Shown: positions 25,653 through 34,925, counted from the stretch's first letter. The stretch: DNA of 64,000 nucleotides from Humidesulfovibrio sp. (GCA_031292175.1 JARLHQ010000028.1:62001-126000), one strand, 5' to 3'. Notes: a model not told the origin generated them from the letters alone. Numbers and translations are program-made.

Positions 25653-25748
25653 ATGATGACAATTACAAATTGTATCCATCCAGCAGGACGAGCGCACATC
25701 ATGCCCCAGCAGATCAGCACCCGGCACAGAGACAGGAGGAAACAATGA
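25653..25748 (+). CDS. Possible coupled leader peptide (31 aa) of lysE
   Basis: ATG at 25653 preceded by AGGAG at an 8-base spacing opens a 31-codon frame whose TGA overlaps the lysE ATG as ATGA (25745-25748). The peptide starts MMTITNCIHPAG and ends with a basic stretch (RHRDRRKQ). No membrane or known-domain features are visible. The overlap suggests translational coupling of lysE to this leader. It could be a chance frame, though the SD and the exact overlap argue against it. Confidence 0.45.
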   Translation: MMTITNCIHPAGRAHIMPQQISTRHRDRRKQ

Positions 25749-26413
25749 CCACGCAGCTCTTCACCTCGCTTTGCCTTTTCGCTTTCGCCACCTCCATCAC
25801 CCCCGGCCCGAACAACGCGCTGCTCTTCGCGTCCGGCGTCAACTACGGCATCCGCCGCACCATGCCACACCTGCTCGGCGTAACGCTCGGCTTCACCTTC
25901 ATGCAGCTGGCCCTTGGCCTGGGCGTCGGCTTCGTGTTCAAGGCCGTGCCCGGACTCTACCCCACTCTGCGCGCGCTCGGCGCGGCCTATCTGCTGTACC
26001 TGGCCTGGCGCATCGCCACCGCCGCGCCGCCTCCTGAGATGGCTCTGGGCCTAGCCGACGAGACCGTGCGTAAAGAGGGCTCCCCCACACAACGCGCCGC
26101 CGCGCGCCCCATGACCTTTTTCGAGGCCACAGCCTTCCAGTGGGTAAACCCCAAGGCCGTGCTGATGTGCGTCACCGCCATCAGCACCTATGTCCCGCCA
26201 GAGCAGCCCGTGGCGGGCGCCCTGCTCGTCACCGGCGTGTTCTTTTTCGCGGGAATGCCCTGCGTGGCCCTCTGGGCGATGCTCGGTTCGGGCCTGCGCG
26301 GCTTTCTGCGGGACCGCGCAAGACTGCGCGCCTTCAACATTGGCATGGCCGTGCTGCTGGTGGCCAGCATGGCCCCCCTGGCCAAGGACATTCTGCCCGG
26401 CGGGCTTTTTTAG
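25745..26413 (+). CDS. LysE/RhtB-family amino-acid exporter
   Basis: 222-residue inner-membrane protein of about six helices with the LysE-family signature near the N-terminus (FATSITPGPNNALLFASGVNYG) and FQWVNPKAVLMCVTAIS in the second half. It exports amino acids or related metabolites; the substrate is not evident. AGGAGG five bases before the ATG at 25745 decides the start against the ORF-track 25670. It is divergent from a MocR regulator and follows a possible leader peptide. A small membrane protein gene follows by 25 bases. Confidence 0.9.
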   Translation: MTTQLFTSLCLFAFATSITPGPNNALLFASGVNYGIRRTMPHLLGVTLGFTFMQLALGLGVGFVFKAVPGLYPTLRALGAAYLLYLAWRIATAAPPPEMALGLADETVRKEGSPTQRAAARPMTFFEATAFQWVNPKAVLMCVTAISTYVPPEQPVAGALLVTGVFFFAGMPCVALWAMLGSGLRGFLRDRARLRAFNIGMAVLLVASMAPLAKDILPGGLF

Positions 26414-26438
26414 AGCCTGCAAGGAAGGAGAACGCGCC

Positions 26439-26618
26439 ATGGTGCCATTGCTATCGGAATGTTGGAGATTCGTTGAGTATTTGTTGCGCCCGGAGGATGA
26501 GACGGAAGGCGCGAGATGGCCGAACGCCCCGGTCTGGGCCCTTGCGGGCGCGGCCAAGGCCCTGTTCTGGGCCGGTGTCGCGCTTCTGGCCGGGCTTGGC
26601 CTGGCGCGGCTCGGCTAG
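26439..26618 (+). CDS. Small single-pass membrane protein (59 aa)
   Basis: 59 residues: a polar N-terminal half and one hydrophobic segment at the C-terminus (APVWALAGAAKALFWAGVALLAGLGLARL). AAGGAG lies about nine bases before the ATG, and the gene follows lysE by 25 bases, so co-transcription is likely. I do not recognise it; an accessory to the exporter is only a guess. The gene is convergent with the lipoprotein gene of the Mla operon, 9 bases away. Confidence 0.55.
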   Translation: MVPLLSECWRFVEYLLRPEDETEGARWPNAPVWALAGAAKALFWAGVALLAGLGLARLG

Positions 26619-26627
26619 GGAGTAGAC

Positions 26628-27260
26628 TTAAGGCTGCTTGCGGGTCAGTGCGGCGCGCAAATCGGCCTCAAGGTCGGCGTAAATGCCGGCCACGGCTTCA
26701 CGCTGGGCGCGCACAAGCTCCTGCGGGGAATTGGCGGCCAGCGCCACGCGCCTGCTGTACTCGCGGGTAAACACCACCTGGCGCTCCTCGCCCGTGGACT
26801 TGAACAGGATGAACTGCATCTCGGCCACGGCCTGGGCGGGCTGCACGGCGAAATCGCCGTGCAGGGCCGAAACATTGCCCTCCAGAATGTAACCGGATTC
26901 GGCGAGGCTGCCCGGACCGACGACATTGGCGAAAACACATGCGGAGGTGAGCCAGGCCCGGAGATCCTGGGTCAGCATGTCCGCAGGGCTCACGAAGAAC
27001 AGGTTGTAATAGTCCGCCGACCAGGCCGAGGGCGCGGTGCGATACACCAGCTCTCGGCCTGCGGTGCGCGGCGCCGCCTGCAAACGCCGCACGAGCAGCG
27101 TGGTCGGAGAGACGGTGGGAATGACAACCGCCTGCGCGGAGGCCGGGCGCGTGACCTCGAGCGCATAAAAATGCTGGTCCAAGGGCTGGCGCTGCAGCTT
27201 CACGCAGGAGGCGGCCAGGAGCAGAGCCAGGCACAGGGAAATAATCGCGGCGATGCGCAT
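26628..27260 (-). CDS. ABC-type transport auxiliary lipoprotein (PqiC-like)
   Basis: 210 residues with a lipoprotein signal peptide (AAIISLCLALLLAASC, lipobox LAAS-C at residue 19) and the PqiC/DUF330-type fold: QHFYALEVTRPA, LLVRRLQAAPRTAGRELVYR and a C-terminal helical part. Such lipoproteins work with MCE proteins in phospholipid movement between inner and outer membrane. It is the last gene of an Mla-type operon, 15 bases after the MCE gene. The Asp missing at +2 (Val instead) suggests sorting to the outer membrane if Lol rules apply. Confidence 0.85.
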   Translation of the reverse strand: MRIAAIISLCLALLLAASCVKLQRQPLDQHFYALEVTRPASAQAVVIPTVSPTTLLVRRLQAAPRTAGRELVYRTAPSAWSADYYNLFFVSPADMLTQDLRAWLTSACVFANVVGPGSLAESGYILEGNVSALHGDFAVQPAQAVAEMQFILFKSTGEERQVVFTREYSRRVALAANSPQELVRAQREAVAGIYADLEADLRAALTRKQP

Positions 27261-27275
27261 TGGGGCGGCCTCCGT

Positions 27276-28424
27276 CTACTGCCCGACCACGGGCGATTTT
27301 GCCGGCGGCGGGCCGAAAAGCACGCCCGAGGGGTAGCGCTTGGCCTCGCCGGTGAGTTCCTTCAGGTTCTCCACAAGACCGCGCGCGCTGTCCAGAATGC
27401 CCGCCACGTTGTCCTGCTGTGAGGCGGTCAGCTGCTCCACGCGGCCCAGGACGGCGTTCAGACGCTTGGCGGCGGACCGGAGTTCGGCCACAGTTTCCCG
27501 CGCCTGCTGCATGGCCCCGGGCATGGCAGCCAGTTGCTTCGCGGTCTGCGGGTCGCCCAGGAACCTTTCCAGGGCCTTGGCCGAAACCTTGAGGCTGGCC
27601 GCAGTCTCGCGGGAATCATGCACGAGCTTCACCGCATCGGGCCCGGCACCCTCCACCACCTTGCGCATCCCGGTCAGGGTCCGCGCAGCCTCAGGCACGA
27701 TCCTTTCGGCAGAGGGGTCGGCCAGGAGCACATTGATGCGGGCCAGCAACAGGCGCGTCTGGTCCAGGGTTGCGGCAAGCTTCGGCCCTACGACCTGGGG
27801 ATCCGTGTTGTTCAGGAACTGGCTGGCGCTGTCGGCGAATCGACGGAAGCTCTTCACGGCCTCGGGCAGATCCGCATGGTCTAGGCCGGACAACGTGTTG
27901 CTGATGCCAAGCACGGCCTGCTCCACCTGCGAAAGCGTGCTCGGTGCGGCCGGGATATAGATGCTCACGGGCTCCCAGTCGATAGGCAAGGGCGGATTGC
28001 GCAAAGAGTCGACATAGTCGAGTCCAAGAAAAAGCTGGCCCGTCAGTCCTTGGGAGATGGTGCGTGCGCGCAGGCCGCGCTTCACCTCGTCCGCCGCCTG
28101 GTCGCGCGCGGACTTCGGCCCCATGGTGCCGAAAAGATCCTTGTCCAGGGTGCAGAGCACGTAGACGTAGCGATACCCTTCGGCCTTCTGGCCATATTTG
28201 CCGCCCACAAAGCCTATCTCGGACACGCTGCCCACGCGCACGCCCCGGAACTTCACGGGGGAGCCCACCTCAAGGCCGTTCACGGACTCGTTGATGTAGG
28301 TTTCCATCTGGTAGGTGCGCTGGAACAGATTGCCCGCGCCAAGGGCGAAGAGCACCACGAAGAGCAGCACCACTCCGCCGATGACGAAAAGCCCCAGCTT
28401 GAAAAAATCGCCGCCCTGGATCAT
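27276..28424 (-). CDS. mlaD: MlaD-family MCE protein
   Basis: 382 residues: N-terminal anchor helix (KLGLFVIGGVVLLFVVLFALGAG) followed by the MCE domain (MEtyINESVNGLEVGSPVKFRGVRVGSVSEIGF) and a long helical C-terminal region with repeated heptad-like Leu/Ala that could form a tube across the periplasm. It binds lipids and works with the permease and ATPase. Its ATG overlaps the ATPase stop by four bases (28421-28424). It is longer than E. coli MlaD (183 aa), closer to the YebT/PqiB-like elongated type. Confidence 0.9.
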   Translation of the reverse strand: MIQGGDFFKLGLFVIGGVVLLFVVLFALGAGNLFQRTYQMETYINESVNGLEVGSPVKFRGVRVGSVSEIGFVGGKYGQKAEGYRYVYVLCTLDKDLFGTMGPKSARDQAADEVKRGLRARTISQGLTGQLFLGLDYVDSLRNPPLPIDWEPVSIYIPAAPSTLSQVEQAVLGISNTLSGLDHADLPEAVKSFRRFADSASQFLNNTDPQVVGPKLAATLDQTRLLLARINVLLADPSAERIVPEAARTLTGMRKVVEGAGPDAVKLVHDSRETAASLKVSAKALERFLGDPQTAKQLAAMPGAMQQARETVAELRSAAKRLNAVLGRVEQLTASQQDNVAGILDSARGLVENLKELTGEAKRYPSGVLFGPPPAKSPVVGQ

Positions 28425-29245
28425 GGCCGCATCTCCACAGGTAATGCAGAAACAGGTTGTGCCGCCTCCTGAGCGACGGGCGAAGACGGCACGCGCGCCT
28501 CACGGTCAAAGAAGCGCCGCACACGGGGGTCGGTGCTTGTGGCGTGCATCTCGCGCGGGTCGCCTTCGGCCACTATGCCCTTGGCGTGGTCGTCCAGCAG
28601 GATCACGCGGTCGGCGATGGACAGGATGCTCGGCAGTTCGTGGGACACGATGACGAAGGTGATGCCCAGGTTCTCGGCCAGGCTTCGCACCACGCTGTCC
28701 AGCTCGGCGCTGGTCACGGGGTCCAGCCCGGCGGAGGGCTCGTCCAGAAAGAGGATGGCCGGGTCGAGGGCCATGGCCCGGGCGATGGCCGCGCGCTTGA
28801 CCATGCCGCCGGAAAGCTCCGAGGGCATGACCTGGCCGAAGCGCTCCAGCCCCACCAGGGAAAGCTTCACCCGGCTGACGACCTCGATGGCCTCGTCGGG
28901 CAGGTCCGTATACTCCTCCAGAGGCAGGCCCACATTGCGCGCCACGGTCATGGAGCCGAACAGCGCGCCGCCCTGGTACATGACGCCGATGCCCTTGAGG
29001 ATCGTCAGCCGCGTCTCACCCCGCGCGGTGACGATGTCGCGGCCATCCAGAACGATGCTGCCGGAAAGCGGGCTAAGCAAGCCGATCATGTGCTTGAGCA
29101 GGGTGCTCTTGCCGCAGCCGGAGCGCCCAATGACCACGAAGACCTCGCCGGGCGCCACGTCAAAGGCCACGTCCTTGAGCACGGGCTCCGGGCCGTAGGC
29201 ACAGGTGAGGTTACGCACGGTGATAATGGGTTCGCTTTTCCGCAT
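28421..29245 (-). CDS. mlaF: ABC transporter ATP-binding protein, MlaF type
   Basis: 274 residues with Walker A GRSGCGKSTLLKHM, signature LSGGMVKRAAIARAMALD, Walker B AILFLDEPSAGLDP and switch His in VIVSHE. It energises retrograde or anterograde phospholipid transport with the MlaE permease. The C-terminal extension past the core is short and proline-rich. It overlaps the MCE gene by four bases and follows the permease by 25 bases, so the order permease-ATPase-MCE-lipoprotein is one operon. Confidence 0.93.
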   Translation of the reverse strand: MRKSEPIITVRNLTCAYGPEPVLKDVAFDVAPGEVFVVIGRSGCGKSTLLKHMIGLLSPLSGSIVLDGRDIVTARGETRLTILKGIGVMYQGGALFGSMTVARNVGLPLEEYTDLPDEAIEVVSRVKLSLVGLERFGQVMPSELSGGMVKRAAIARAMALDPAILFLDEPSAGLDPVTSAELDSVVRSLAENLGITFVIVSHELPSILSIADRVILLDDHAKGIVAEGDPREMHATSTDPRVRRFFDREARVPSSPVAQEAAQPVSALPVEMRP

Positions 29246-29270
29246 GGCTATCGCTTCCGCCGACTTTCTA

Positions 29271-30413
29271 TCAAATCTTAAAGTAATAGAACAGCACGGC
29301 GAACAGGCCGTCAGCCACGGTGATGAGGATGAGTCCGCTGACCACGGCCGCCGTGGTGGACCGGCCCACGGCGCTGGCCCCGCCGCCCGTGCGCAGGCCG
29401 CGCAGGCAGCTCACCCCGGCCACCAGCAGGCTGAACACCATGATTTTGACGAAACTGCCGAACAGGTCCGCGTGGTGCACGTTGGCGAACACGCGCGAGG
29501 TGAACGTGACCAGCGGGAAGCCGATGGAGAGCATGACCAGAGCGCCGCCCACCAGGCTGGCGAAGTTGAAAAAAAGCGTCATGATCGGCACCACGGCCAG
29601 GGACGACAGGATGCGTGGCCCCACAAGGAAGCGCACCGGGCTGATGCCCATTGTGGTCAGCGCGTCCAGTTCCTCGTTCACACGCATGGTGCCGATTTCA
29701 GCCGCAAAGGCCGAGCCGGAGCGCGCCGCGAGCAGGATCGCCGTCACCAGCGGGCCCATCTCACGGAACATGACAAGCCCCAGCATGTTCGGCACGTAGA
29801 TCTCCCCGCCGAAGCGCTGCAGGGTGATGACGGATTGGAAGCTCATGATGAGCCCCATGAGGAAACCGATCAAAATGAGGATGGGCAGGCTCTCCACGCC
29901 AATGGCCAGGGCCGAGCGCAGCACGTCTGCCCAACGCACGCGCCTTGGCTGGCGCAGGGCATCGAAGACCACCAGCGAGCATTCGCCGATGAAGCTCACA
30001 AGCGTGCGCAGGTTTTCCAGCACATCGGCAAGGCACGGACCGCGCAAAAAAAGGCCGCCACAATGCTCCGCCCCGGCGGCCGGTTCCGGGGATTCCGCCT
30101 TCTCCGCCAGCAGGAGCAGGGACTTGTAGCGCTCCGGCAACCCCTGGATTTCCACCTTGGCTCCGGCGGCCAGCCCCACGGCCCGGAGTTTCACCAAAAG
30201 CGCCAACCCCGCGCCGTCCACATACTCGGCCTGAGTGAGCTCAATGCGCAGGGTGGCGAAGGAACGCCCGCGCACTCCGGCCAGGGTCGGCTCCCAAAAC
30301 CGGGCCACGGTGCTGGCGTTCAGGTCGCCGACAAGCCGCACGGCAAGCGTTCCGGCGGCGTCCTCGCCAAGGGCGAGTCCCTGAGGTAAAGCGGTTTGGA
30401 CGGTGTGGCGCAT
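29271..30413 (-). CDS. mlaE: MlaE-family permease with N-terminal STAS domain
   Basis: 380 residues from the ATG at 30413 (AAGGA upstream); the 28 residues added in the ORF track are unsupported. The N-terminal 110 residues look like a STAS/MlaB domain (ASTVARFWEPTLAG, QAEYVDGAGLALLVKLRAVG). The MlaE permease domain follows, with five or so helices and GFLMGLIMSFQSVITLQRFGG, REMGPLVTAILLAARSGSAFAAEIGTMRVNEELDAL. Fusion of MlaB and MlaE explains the absence of a separate mlaB. First gene of the operon; a shared intergenic region separates it from lrp. Confidence 0.92.
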   Translation of the reverse strand: MRHTVQTALPQGLALGEDAAGTLAVRLVGDLNASTVARFWEPTLAGVRGRSFATLRIELTQAEYVDGAGLALLVKLRAVGLAAGAKVEIQGLPERYKSLLLLAEKAESPEPAAGAEHCGGLFLRGPCLADVLENLRTLVSFIGECSLVVFDALRQPRRVRWADVLRSALAIGVESLPILILIGFLMGLIMSFQSVITLQRFGGEIYVPNMLGLVMFREMGPLVTAILLAARSGSAFAAEIGTMRVNEELDALTTMGISPVRFLVGPRILSSLAVVPIMTLFFNFASLVGGALVMLSIGFPLVTFTSRVFANVHHADLFGSFVKIMVFSLLVAGVSCLRGLRTGGGASAVGRSTTAAVVSGLILITVADGLFAVLFYYFKI

Positions 30414-30553
30414 GATGTCCTTCTCGCTAGCCCAAACACGCGGGAAAGGCAAAGCCCGCGCACACACCAAAACCTGCGGCCCAGTAACCGCCGTCAAGGC
30501 TGGATAAATTTCGCCAACGTTTCAAATTGCGGCTCGGTCGCCGCACTTCAGAC

Positions 30554-30582
30554 TTGACATTCGGCACAAAACAGAATTTTAT
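30554..30582 (+). promoter_or_regulatory. Promoter of lrp-putA
   Basis: Perfect TTGACA (30554-30559), 17-base spacer and TTTTAT (30577-30582), 24 bases before the lrp ATG. Confidence 0.65.
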
Positions 30583-30605
30583 TCGAGAAACAGAGGGTGA
30601 ACAGA

Positions 30606-31118
30606 ATGATCGACAAGATAGACATGACCATCTTGAGCATTCTTCAGGACAGCGGCCGCACCTCCAACGCGGACATCGCCCGCGCCGTGGGCATGGCGCC
30701 TTCAGCGGTGCTGGAGCGCATGCGCAAACTGGAGCGCAAGGGCATCATCCGCGGCTTCGAGGCCGTGCTGCGGCCCAAGGACGTGGGCTTCACCCTTACC
30801 GCCTTCACCTTTGTGCGCGCGGACGAGGGCGTGGGCTCCACGGACATCGGCAAGGCCCTGGCGCAGGTGCCCGGAGTGCTGGAGGCCCACTACACCGCGG
30901 GCCAGGACTCCTACCTCGTCAAGGTCCGCGCGCGCGATACGGAGCACCTGCAGCACATTCTCCAACAGTTTGGAGCCATCCCCGGCGTGCGCGACACGCG
31001 CACCACGGTTGTGCTCACCACCCTCAAGGAAACCCGCAGCCTGCCCATCCTAGAGGATGCGCAGGCCAGCGGCAACGATACAGCAACATCGGGCGCCAAA
31101 GCCCAGACCAAGGAGTAG
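30606..31118 (+). CDS. Lrp/AsnC-family regulator, probably of putA
   Basis: 170 residues. N-terminal HTH (LSILQDSGRTSNADIARAVGMAPSAVLERMRKLERKGII) and a C-terminal RAM ligand domain (VLEAHYTAGQDSYLVKVRARDTEHLQHIL). An alanine/threonine-rich 25-residue tail ends the protein. The ATG at 30606 has GAGGG eight bases upstream. The stop is followed by putA after two bases, so the pair form an operon. Lrp-type proteins often activate proline or branched amino-acid catabolism in response to the amino acid; a PutR-like role is inferred from position. Confidence 0.9.
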   Translation: MIDKIDMTILSILQDSGRTSNADIARAVGMAPSAVLERMRKLERKGIIRGFEAVLRPKDVGFTLTAFTFVRADEGVGSTDIGKALAQVPGVLEAHYTAGQDSYLVKVRARDTEHLQHILQQFGAIPGVRDTRTTVVLTTLKETRSLPILEDAQASGNDTATSGAKAQTKE

Positions 31119-31120
31119 CA

Positions 31121-34100
31121 ATGTCTATCGACGCGAGCGCACTTGATCCGAAAATCGTCGCCAGAGGCAAGGAATTCTTCCAGAGCATCGCGGGCGAAGC
31201 CCCTTCGATCTTCAACAAGGGCTGGTGGACCGGCAAGGTCATGGATTGGGCCATGAAGAACGAGGACTTCAAGATCCAGATGTTCCGTTTTGTGGACGTC
31301 CTGCCCTATCTGAACACCTCCGAGTCCCTCTCCCGCCACATCGAGGAGTACTTCGGCGACAAGGACGCCAACATCCCCGACGTGCTCAAGTGGGGCGCTG
31401 GAAAGACCGGCTTCGGCGGCGGCCTCGTGGCCATGGTGCTGAACAAGGCCATCCGCACCAATATTGAGGGCATGGCCCGCCAGTTCATCATCGGTGAAAA
31501 GGCCTCCGAGGCCGTGAAGGGCATCCGCCAGCTGCGCAAGGATGGCTTCGCCTTCGTCATCGACCTTCTCGGAGAAGCGCCGCTGAACGAAAAGGAATGC
31601 GACGAGTACCAGGCCGGTTACATGGAGGTGCTGAACGGCATCCAGGCCGAGTACAAGAAGTGGGACGCGCTCGACGCCAAGGGCGACCTGGACTGGGGCA
31701 ACGCGCCCAAGGTCAACGTGGCCGTGAAGCCTTCGGCCTTTTACTCCCAGGCCAAGGCCGTGGACGTGGCGGGATCCGTTGAAGGCATCTACCGCCGCGT
31801 TGAACCCATCTTCCGCAAGATCAAGGAGATGGGCGGCTTCATGTGCATCGACATGGAGCAGCTCAAGTACAAGGAAATCACCATTGAGCTCTACAAGCGC
31901 CTGCGCAGCGCGCCGGAGCACCGCGACTATCCGCACCTGGGCATCGTGTTCCAGTGCTATCTCAGAAGCACCGAGTCCGACGTCACGGAGATGATCGCCT
32001 GGGCCCGCAAAGAGAACCTGCCCATCTCCATCCGCCTGGTGAAGGGCGCCTACTGGGATTCCGAAACCGTGCTGGCCAAGCAGAACGGTTGGGAGATCCC
32101 GGTGTGGACCATCAAGGCCGAGAGCGACATGGCGCACGAGCGCATTTCCCGGATCATCTTGCAGAACCATGACATTTGCCATTTCGCCTGCGCCTCGCAC
32201 AACATCCGCACCATCTCGAACGTCATCGAGACGGCCAAGGCCCTGAATGTGCCCGACAGCCGCTATGAGTTCCAGGTGCTCTACGGCATGGCCGAGCCCG
32301 TGCGCAAAGGCCTGCGCAACGTGGCCAAACGCGTGCGCCTGTACTGCCCCTATGGCGACCTGATCCCCGGCATGGCCTATCTGGTGCGCCGCTTGCTCGA
32401 AAATACCGCCAACGAGAGCTTCCTGCGCCAGAGCTTCGCCGAGGGCGCGGAGTTGGAGCGTCTGCTGGAGAATCCCGAGACGACCTATCAGCGCGAACTG
32501 GCCGCCAAGAAGGCCCCGGCCGCGCCCAAGGTCGGCCCCGGCGGATATCCGGCTTTCGTCAACGACCCCGGTGTGGACTTCTCCATCCCCGCCAGCCGCG
32601 CGTCCATGAGAAGCGCCCTGGACAAGGTGCGCAAGGACTTCGGCAAGACTTACCCGCTGGTCATCGGCGGCAAAGAGATCAAGACGGCCGACACCCTGGA
32701 CTCTTACAATCCCGCCAAGCCGTCGGAGATCGTCGGCAGTGTGTGCCAGGCCGGCGTGAAGGAAACCCAGGAAGCGCTCGCCGTGGCCCGCAAGGCGTAT
32801 CTGGCCTGGCGCGATGTGGAGCCTCTGGAGCGCGCCAAGGTGCTCTTCAAGGCCGCGGGCATCATGCGCCGTGACATCTTCGAGCTCTCCGCCGTGCAGG
32901 TGCTTGAGGTCGGCAAACAGTGGGACCAGGCCTACGCCGACCTGGGCGAAGCCATCGACTTCCTTGAGTACTACGGCCGCGAGATGATCCGCCTGGGTGC
33001 GCCGAAACGCATGGGCAACGCCCCCGGCGAGATGAACCAGTACTTCTACCAGGGCAAGGGCGTCACCGCCGTCATAGGCCCCTGGAACTTCCCGCTCGCC
33101 ATCAGCGCGGGCATGGCCGCCGCGGCCATCGTCTGCGGCAACGCCGTGGTCTACAAGCCCTCCGGCCTGTCCAGCGTTGTGGGCTACGGCTTGGCGCGCA
33201 TCTTCAAGGAAGCCGGCCTGCCCGATGGCGTGTTCAACTACCTGCCCGGCCGCGGCTCGGTCATGGGCGACGCCCTGGTGGAGCACCCGGACGTGTCCGT
33301 CATCGCCTTCACCGGCTCCATGGAAGTGGGCCTGCGCATCCAGGAGAAGGCCGCCAAGGTGCAGCCCGGACAGGTGCAGTGCAAGAAGGTCATCGCCGAG
33401 ATGGGCGGCAAGAACGCCATCATCATCGACGACGATGCCGACCTGGACGAGGCCATAACCGGCGTGCTGTACTCCGCGTTCGCCTTCCAGGGCCAAAAGT
33501 GCTCGGCCTGCTCGCGCGTCATCGTGCTCGACCCCATCTACGACCGCTTCGTCTCCCGCCTCGTTGAGGCCGCCAAGTCCATCAAGATCGGCCCGTCCGA
33601 GGATCCCGCGTTCTCCATGGGCCCCGTGGTGGACAAGGCCGCGCAGGCGAACATTATGAAGTACGTGGACATCGCGGCTTCCGAGGGCAAGGTGCTCGTG
33701 AAGCGCACCGACGTCCCGGCCGATGGCTGCTACGTGCCGCTGACCATTGTCGAAGGCATCACCAAGGACATGCGCATCGCCCAGGAGGAGGTCTTCGGAC
33801 CCGTTCTGGCCGTCCTGCGCGCCAAGACCATCGACGAGGCGCTGGAGATCGCCAACTCCACCCGCTTCGCCCTCACCGGCGCCATCTACAGCAGAAGCCC
33901 CAAGCACCTGGAAAAGGCGCGCAAGGAGTTCCGCGTGGGCAACCTGTACCTGAACAAGGGCAGCACGGGCGCCATGGTCGAGCGCCACGCCTTTGGCGGC
34001 TTCAACATGTCCGGCGTGGGCTCCAAGTCCGGCGGCCCCGACTACCTGCTCCAGTTCATGGACCCGCGCCTGGTCTCCGAAAACACCATCCGCCGCGGGT

Positions 34101-34138
34101 TCGCCCCCGTGGAGGAAGGCGACGACTGGGTAGCCTAG
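31121..34138 (+). CDS. putA: Bifunctional proline dehydrogenase / L-glutamate gamma-semialdehyde dehydrogenase
   Basis: 1005 residues. The N-terminal half (about 1-460) is a proline dehydrogenase barrel using FAD (RLVKGAYWDSE, FACASHNIRT, EFQVLYGMAEPVR). The C-terminal half is an ALDH domain (VIGPWNFPLAISAG, TGSMEVGLRI, AEMGGKNAIIIDDDADLD) with catalytic Cys794 in QGQKCSACS. Together they convert proline to glutamate. No N-terminal ribbon-helix-helix DNA-binding domain is present, so regulation is by the upstream Lrp protein. AAGGAG five bases before the ATG gives the start; the ORF-track start at 30527 is not real. Confidence 0.95.
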   Translation: MSIDASALDPKIVARGKEFFQSIAGEAPSIFNKGWWTGKVMDWAMKNEDFKIQMFRFVDVLPYLNTSESLSRHIEEYFGDKDANIPDVLKWGAGKTGFGGGLVAMVLNKAIRTNIEGMARQFIIGEKASEAVKGIRQLRKDGFAFVIDLLGEAPLNEKECDEYQAGYMEVLNGIQAEYKKWDALDAKGDLDWGNAPKVNVAVKPSAFYSQAKAVDVAGSVEGIYRRVEPIFRKIKEMGGFMCIDMEQLKYKEITIELYKRLRSAPEHRDYPHLGIVFQCYLRSTESDVTEMIAWARKENLPISIRLVKGAYWDSETVLAKQNGWEIPVWTIKAESDMAHERISRIILQNHDICHFACASHNIRTISNVIETAKALNVPDSRYEFQVLYGMAEPVRKGLRNVAKRVRLYCPYGDLIPGMAYLVRRLLENTANESFLRQSFAEGAELERLLENPETTYQRELAAKKAPAAPKVGPGGYPAFVNDPGVDFSIPASRASMRSALDKVRKDFGKTYPLVIGGKEIKTADTLDSYNPAKPSEIVGSVCQAGVKETQEALAVARKAYLAWRDVEPLERAKVLFKAAGIMRRDIFELSAVQVLEVGKQWDQAYADLGEAIDFLEYYGREMIRLGAPKRMGNAPGEMNQYFYQGKGVTAVIGPWNFPLAISAGMAAAAIVCGNAVVYKPSGLSSVVGYGLARIFKEAGLPDGVFNYLPGRGSVMGDALVEHPDVSVIAFTGSMEVGLRIQEKAAKVQPGQVQCKKVIAEMGGKNAIIIDDDADLDEAITGVLYSAFAFQGQKCSACSRVIVLDPIYDRFVSRLVEAAKSIKIGPSEDPAFSMGPVVDKAAQANIMKYVDIAASEGKVLVKRTDVPADGCYVPLTIVEGITKDMRIAQEEVFGPVLAVLRAKTIDEALEIANSTRFALTGAIYSRSPKHLEKARKEFRVGNLYLNKGSTGAMVERHAFGGFNMSGVGSKSGGPDYLLQFMDPRLVSENTIRRGFAPVEEGDDWVA

Positions 34139-34162
34139 ACCGCATTCACCGCACTGATTCCA

Positions 34163-34198
34163 GGGGCCGGGGGCGCATGCTCCCGGCCCCTTTTATTT
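34163..34198 (+). terminator. Intrinsic terminator of lrp-putA
   Basis: GGGGCCGGG and CCCGGCCCC form a 9-bp stem around a GGCGCATGCT-type loop followed by TTTTATTT, 25 bases past the putA stop. Confidence 0.85.
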
Positions 34199-34286
34199 CC
34201 GCCCTTGCCAGATGCCGCCAAACCGGCGACAATGCGCCTCCCGACACGGAAACAGCCCACAGAGAAGCAATCGACCAGAGGAGCCC

Positions 34287-34925
34287 ATGCGCAAGCCCAA
34301 GTCCTATGACCATTCCGATCCCCGGCCACCCAGCCGTTCCCAAAAAAAGCGCGATAGCACCGCACTCCAGGTGCTCGGCGGCAAGCTGGCCGAGCTGCCG
34401 GACTCCGCGCTCAAACGCCTGGATCTGCCGCCCCGCATGGAAGAGGCCATCCGCGAGTACAAGGCGCTCACCAAGCACGAGGCCAAGCGCCGACAGCTGC
34501 AATTCATCGGTGCGCTGATGCGCGAAACCGACACCGACCCGCTCGCCCGGGCTGTGGAGGACATGGAGGCGGGCAACCGCAGCCAAGCCCATGAGTTTCA
34601 CGCCGTGGAGGCCCTGCGCACCGCCTTGCTCGAAGGCGATGAATCCGAGCTGGAGGGACTGGTGACCCTTGCCGTTGAGGAGAACCGCGCCGAGGTGCGC
34701 AGCAAGATCCGCCAGTTGACGCGCAACGCGCGCGCCGAGGCCGAGAAGAACAAGCCGCCGCGCTCCAGCCGCGCGCTGTTCCGCCTGCTGCGCGACCTGC
34801 GCCAGAACGGGGCGGAGGCCGCACCTTCTTCCGGGCATGCTGCGGGCGATGCGGATCTCGACGAAGAATACGAGGGCGAGGACGTACCTGAAGACACCAG
34901 CCCCCTGGTAAAGAACACCTTCTAG
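34287..34925 (+). CDS. darP: DarP/YjgA-family ribosome biogenesis factor
   Basis: 212 residues, soluble, mostly helical and charged, matching the DUF615/DarP family that associates with the 50S precursor. The N-terminal basic stretch SRSQKKRDSTALQVLGGKLAELP and the motif EEAIREYKALTKHEAKRRQLQFIGALMR are family-typical; the C-terminal acidic tail is disordered. The ATG at 34287 has GAGGAG upstream; the ORF-track start at 34212 is rejected. The gene stands alone after the putA terminator. Confidence 0.88.
   Translation: MRKPKSYDHSDPRPPSRSQKKRDSTALQVLGGKLAELPDSALKRLDLPPRMEEAIREYKALTKHEAKRRQLQFIGALMRETDTDPLARAVEDMEAGNRSQAHEFHAVEALRTALLEGDESELEGLVTLAVEENRAEVRSKIRQLTRNARAEAEKNKPPRSSRALFRLLRDLRQNGAEAAPSSGHAAGDADLDEEYEGEDVPEDTSPLVKNTF

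Noticed and set aside
30911-33988. 1025-aa minus-strand ORF opposite putA
   Set aside because: Composition (His/Gly/Leu/Asp/Val repeats such as HGHG, DLDG) is typical of the antisense frame of a GC-rich real gene.
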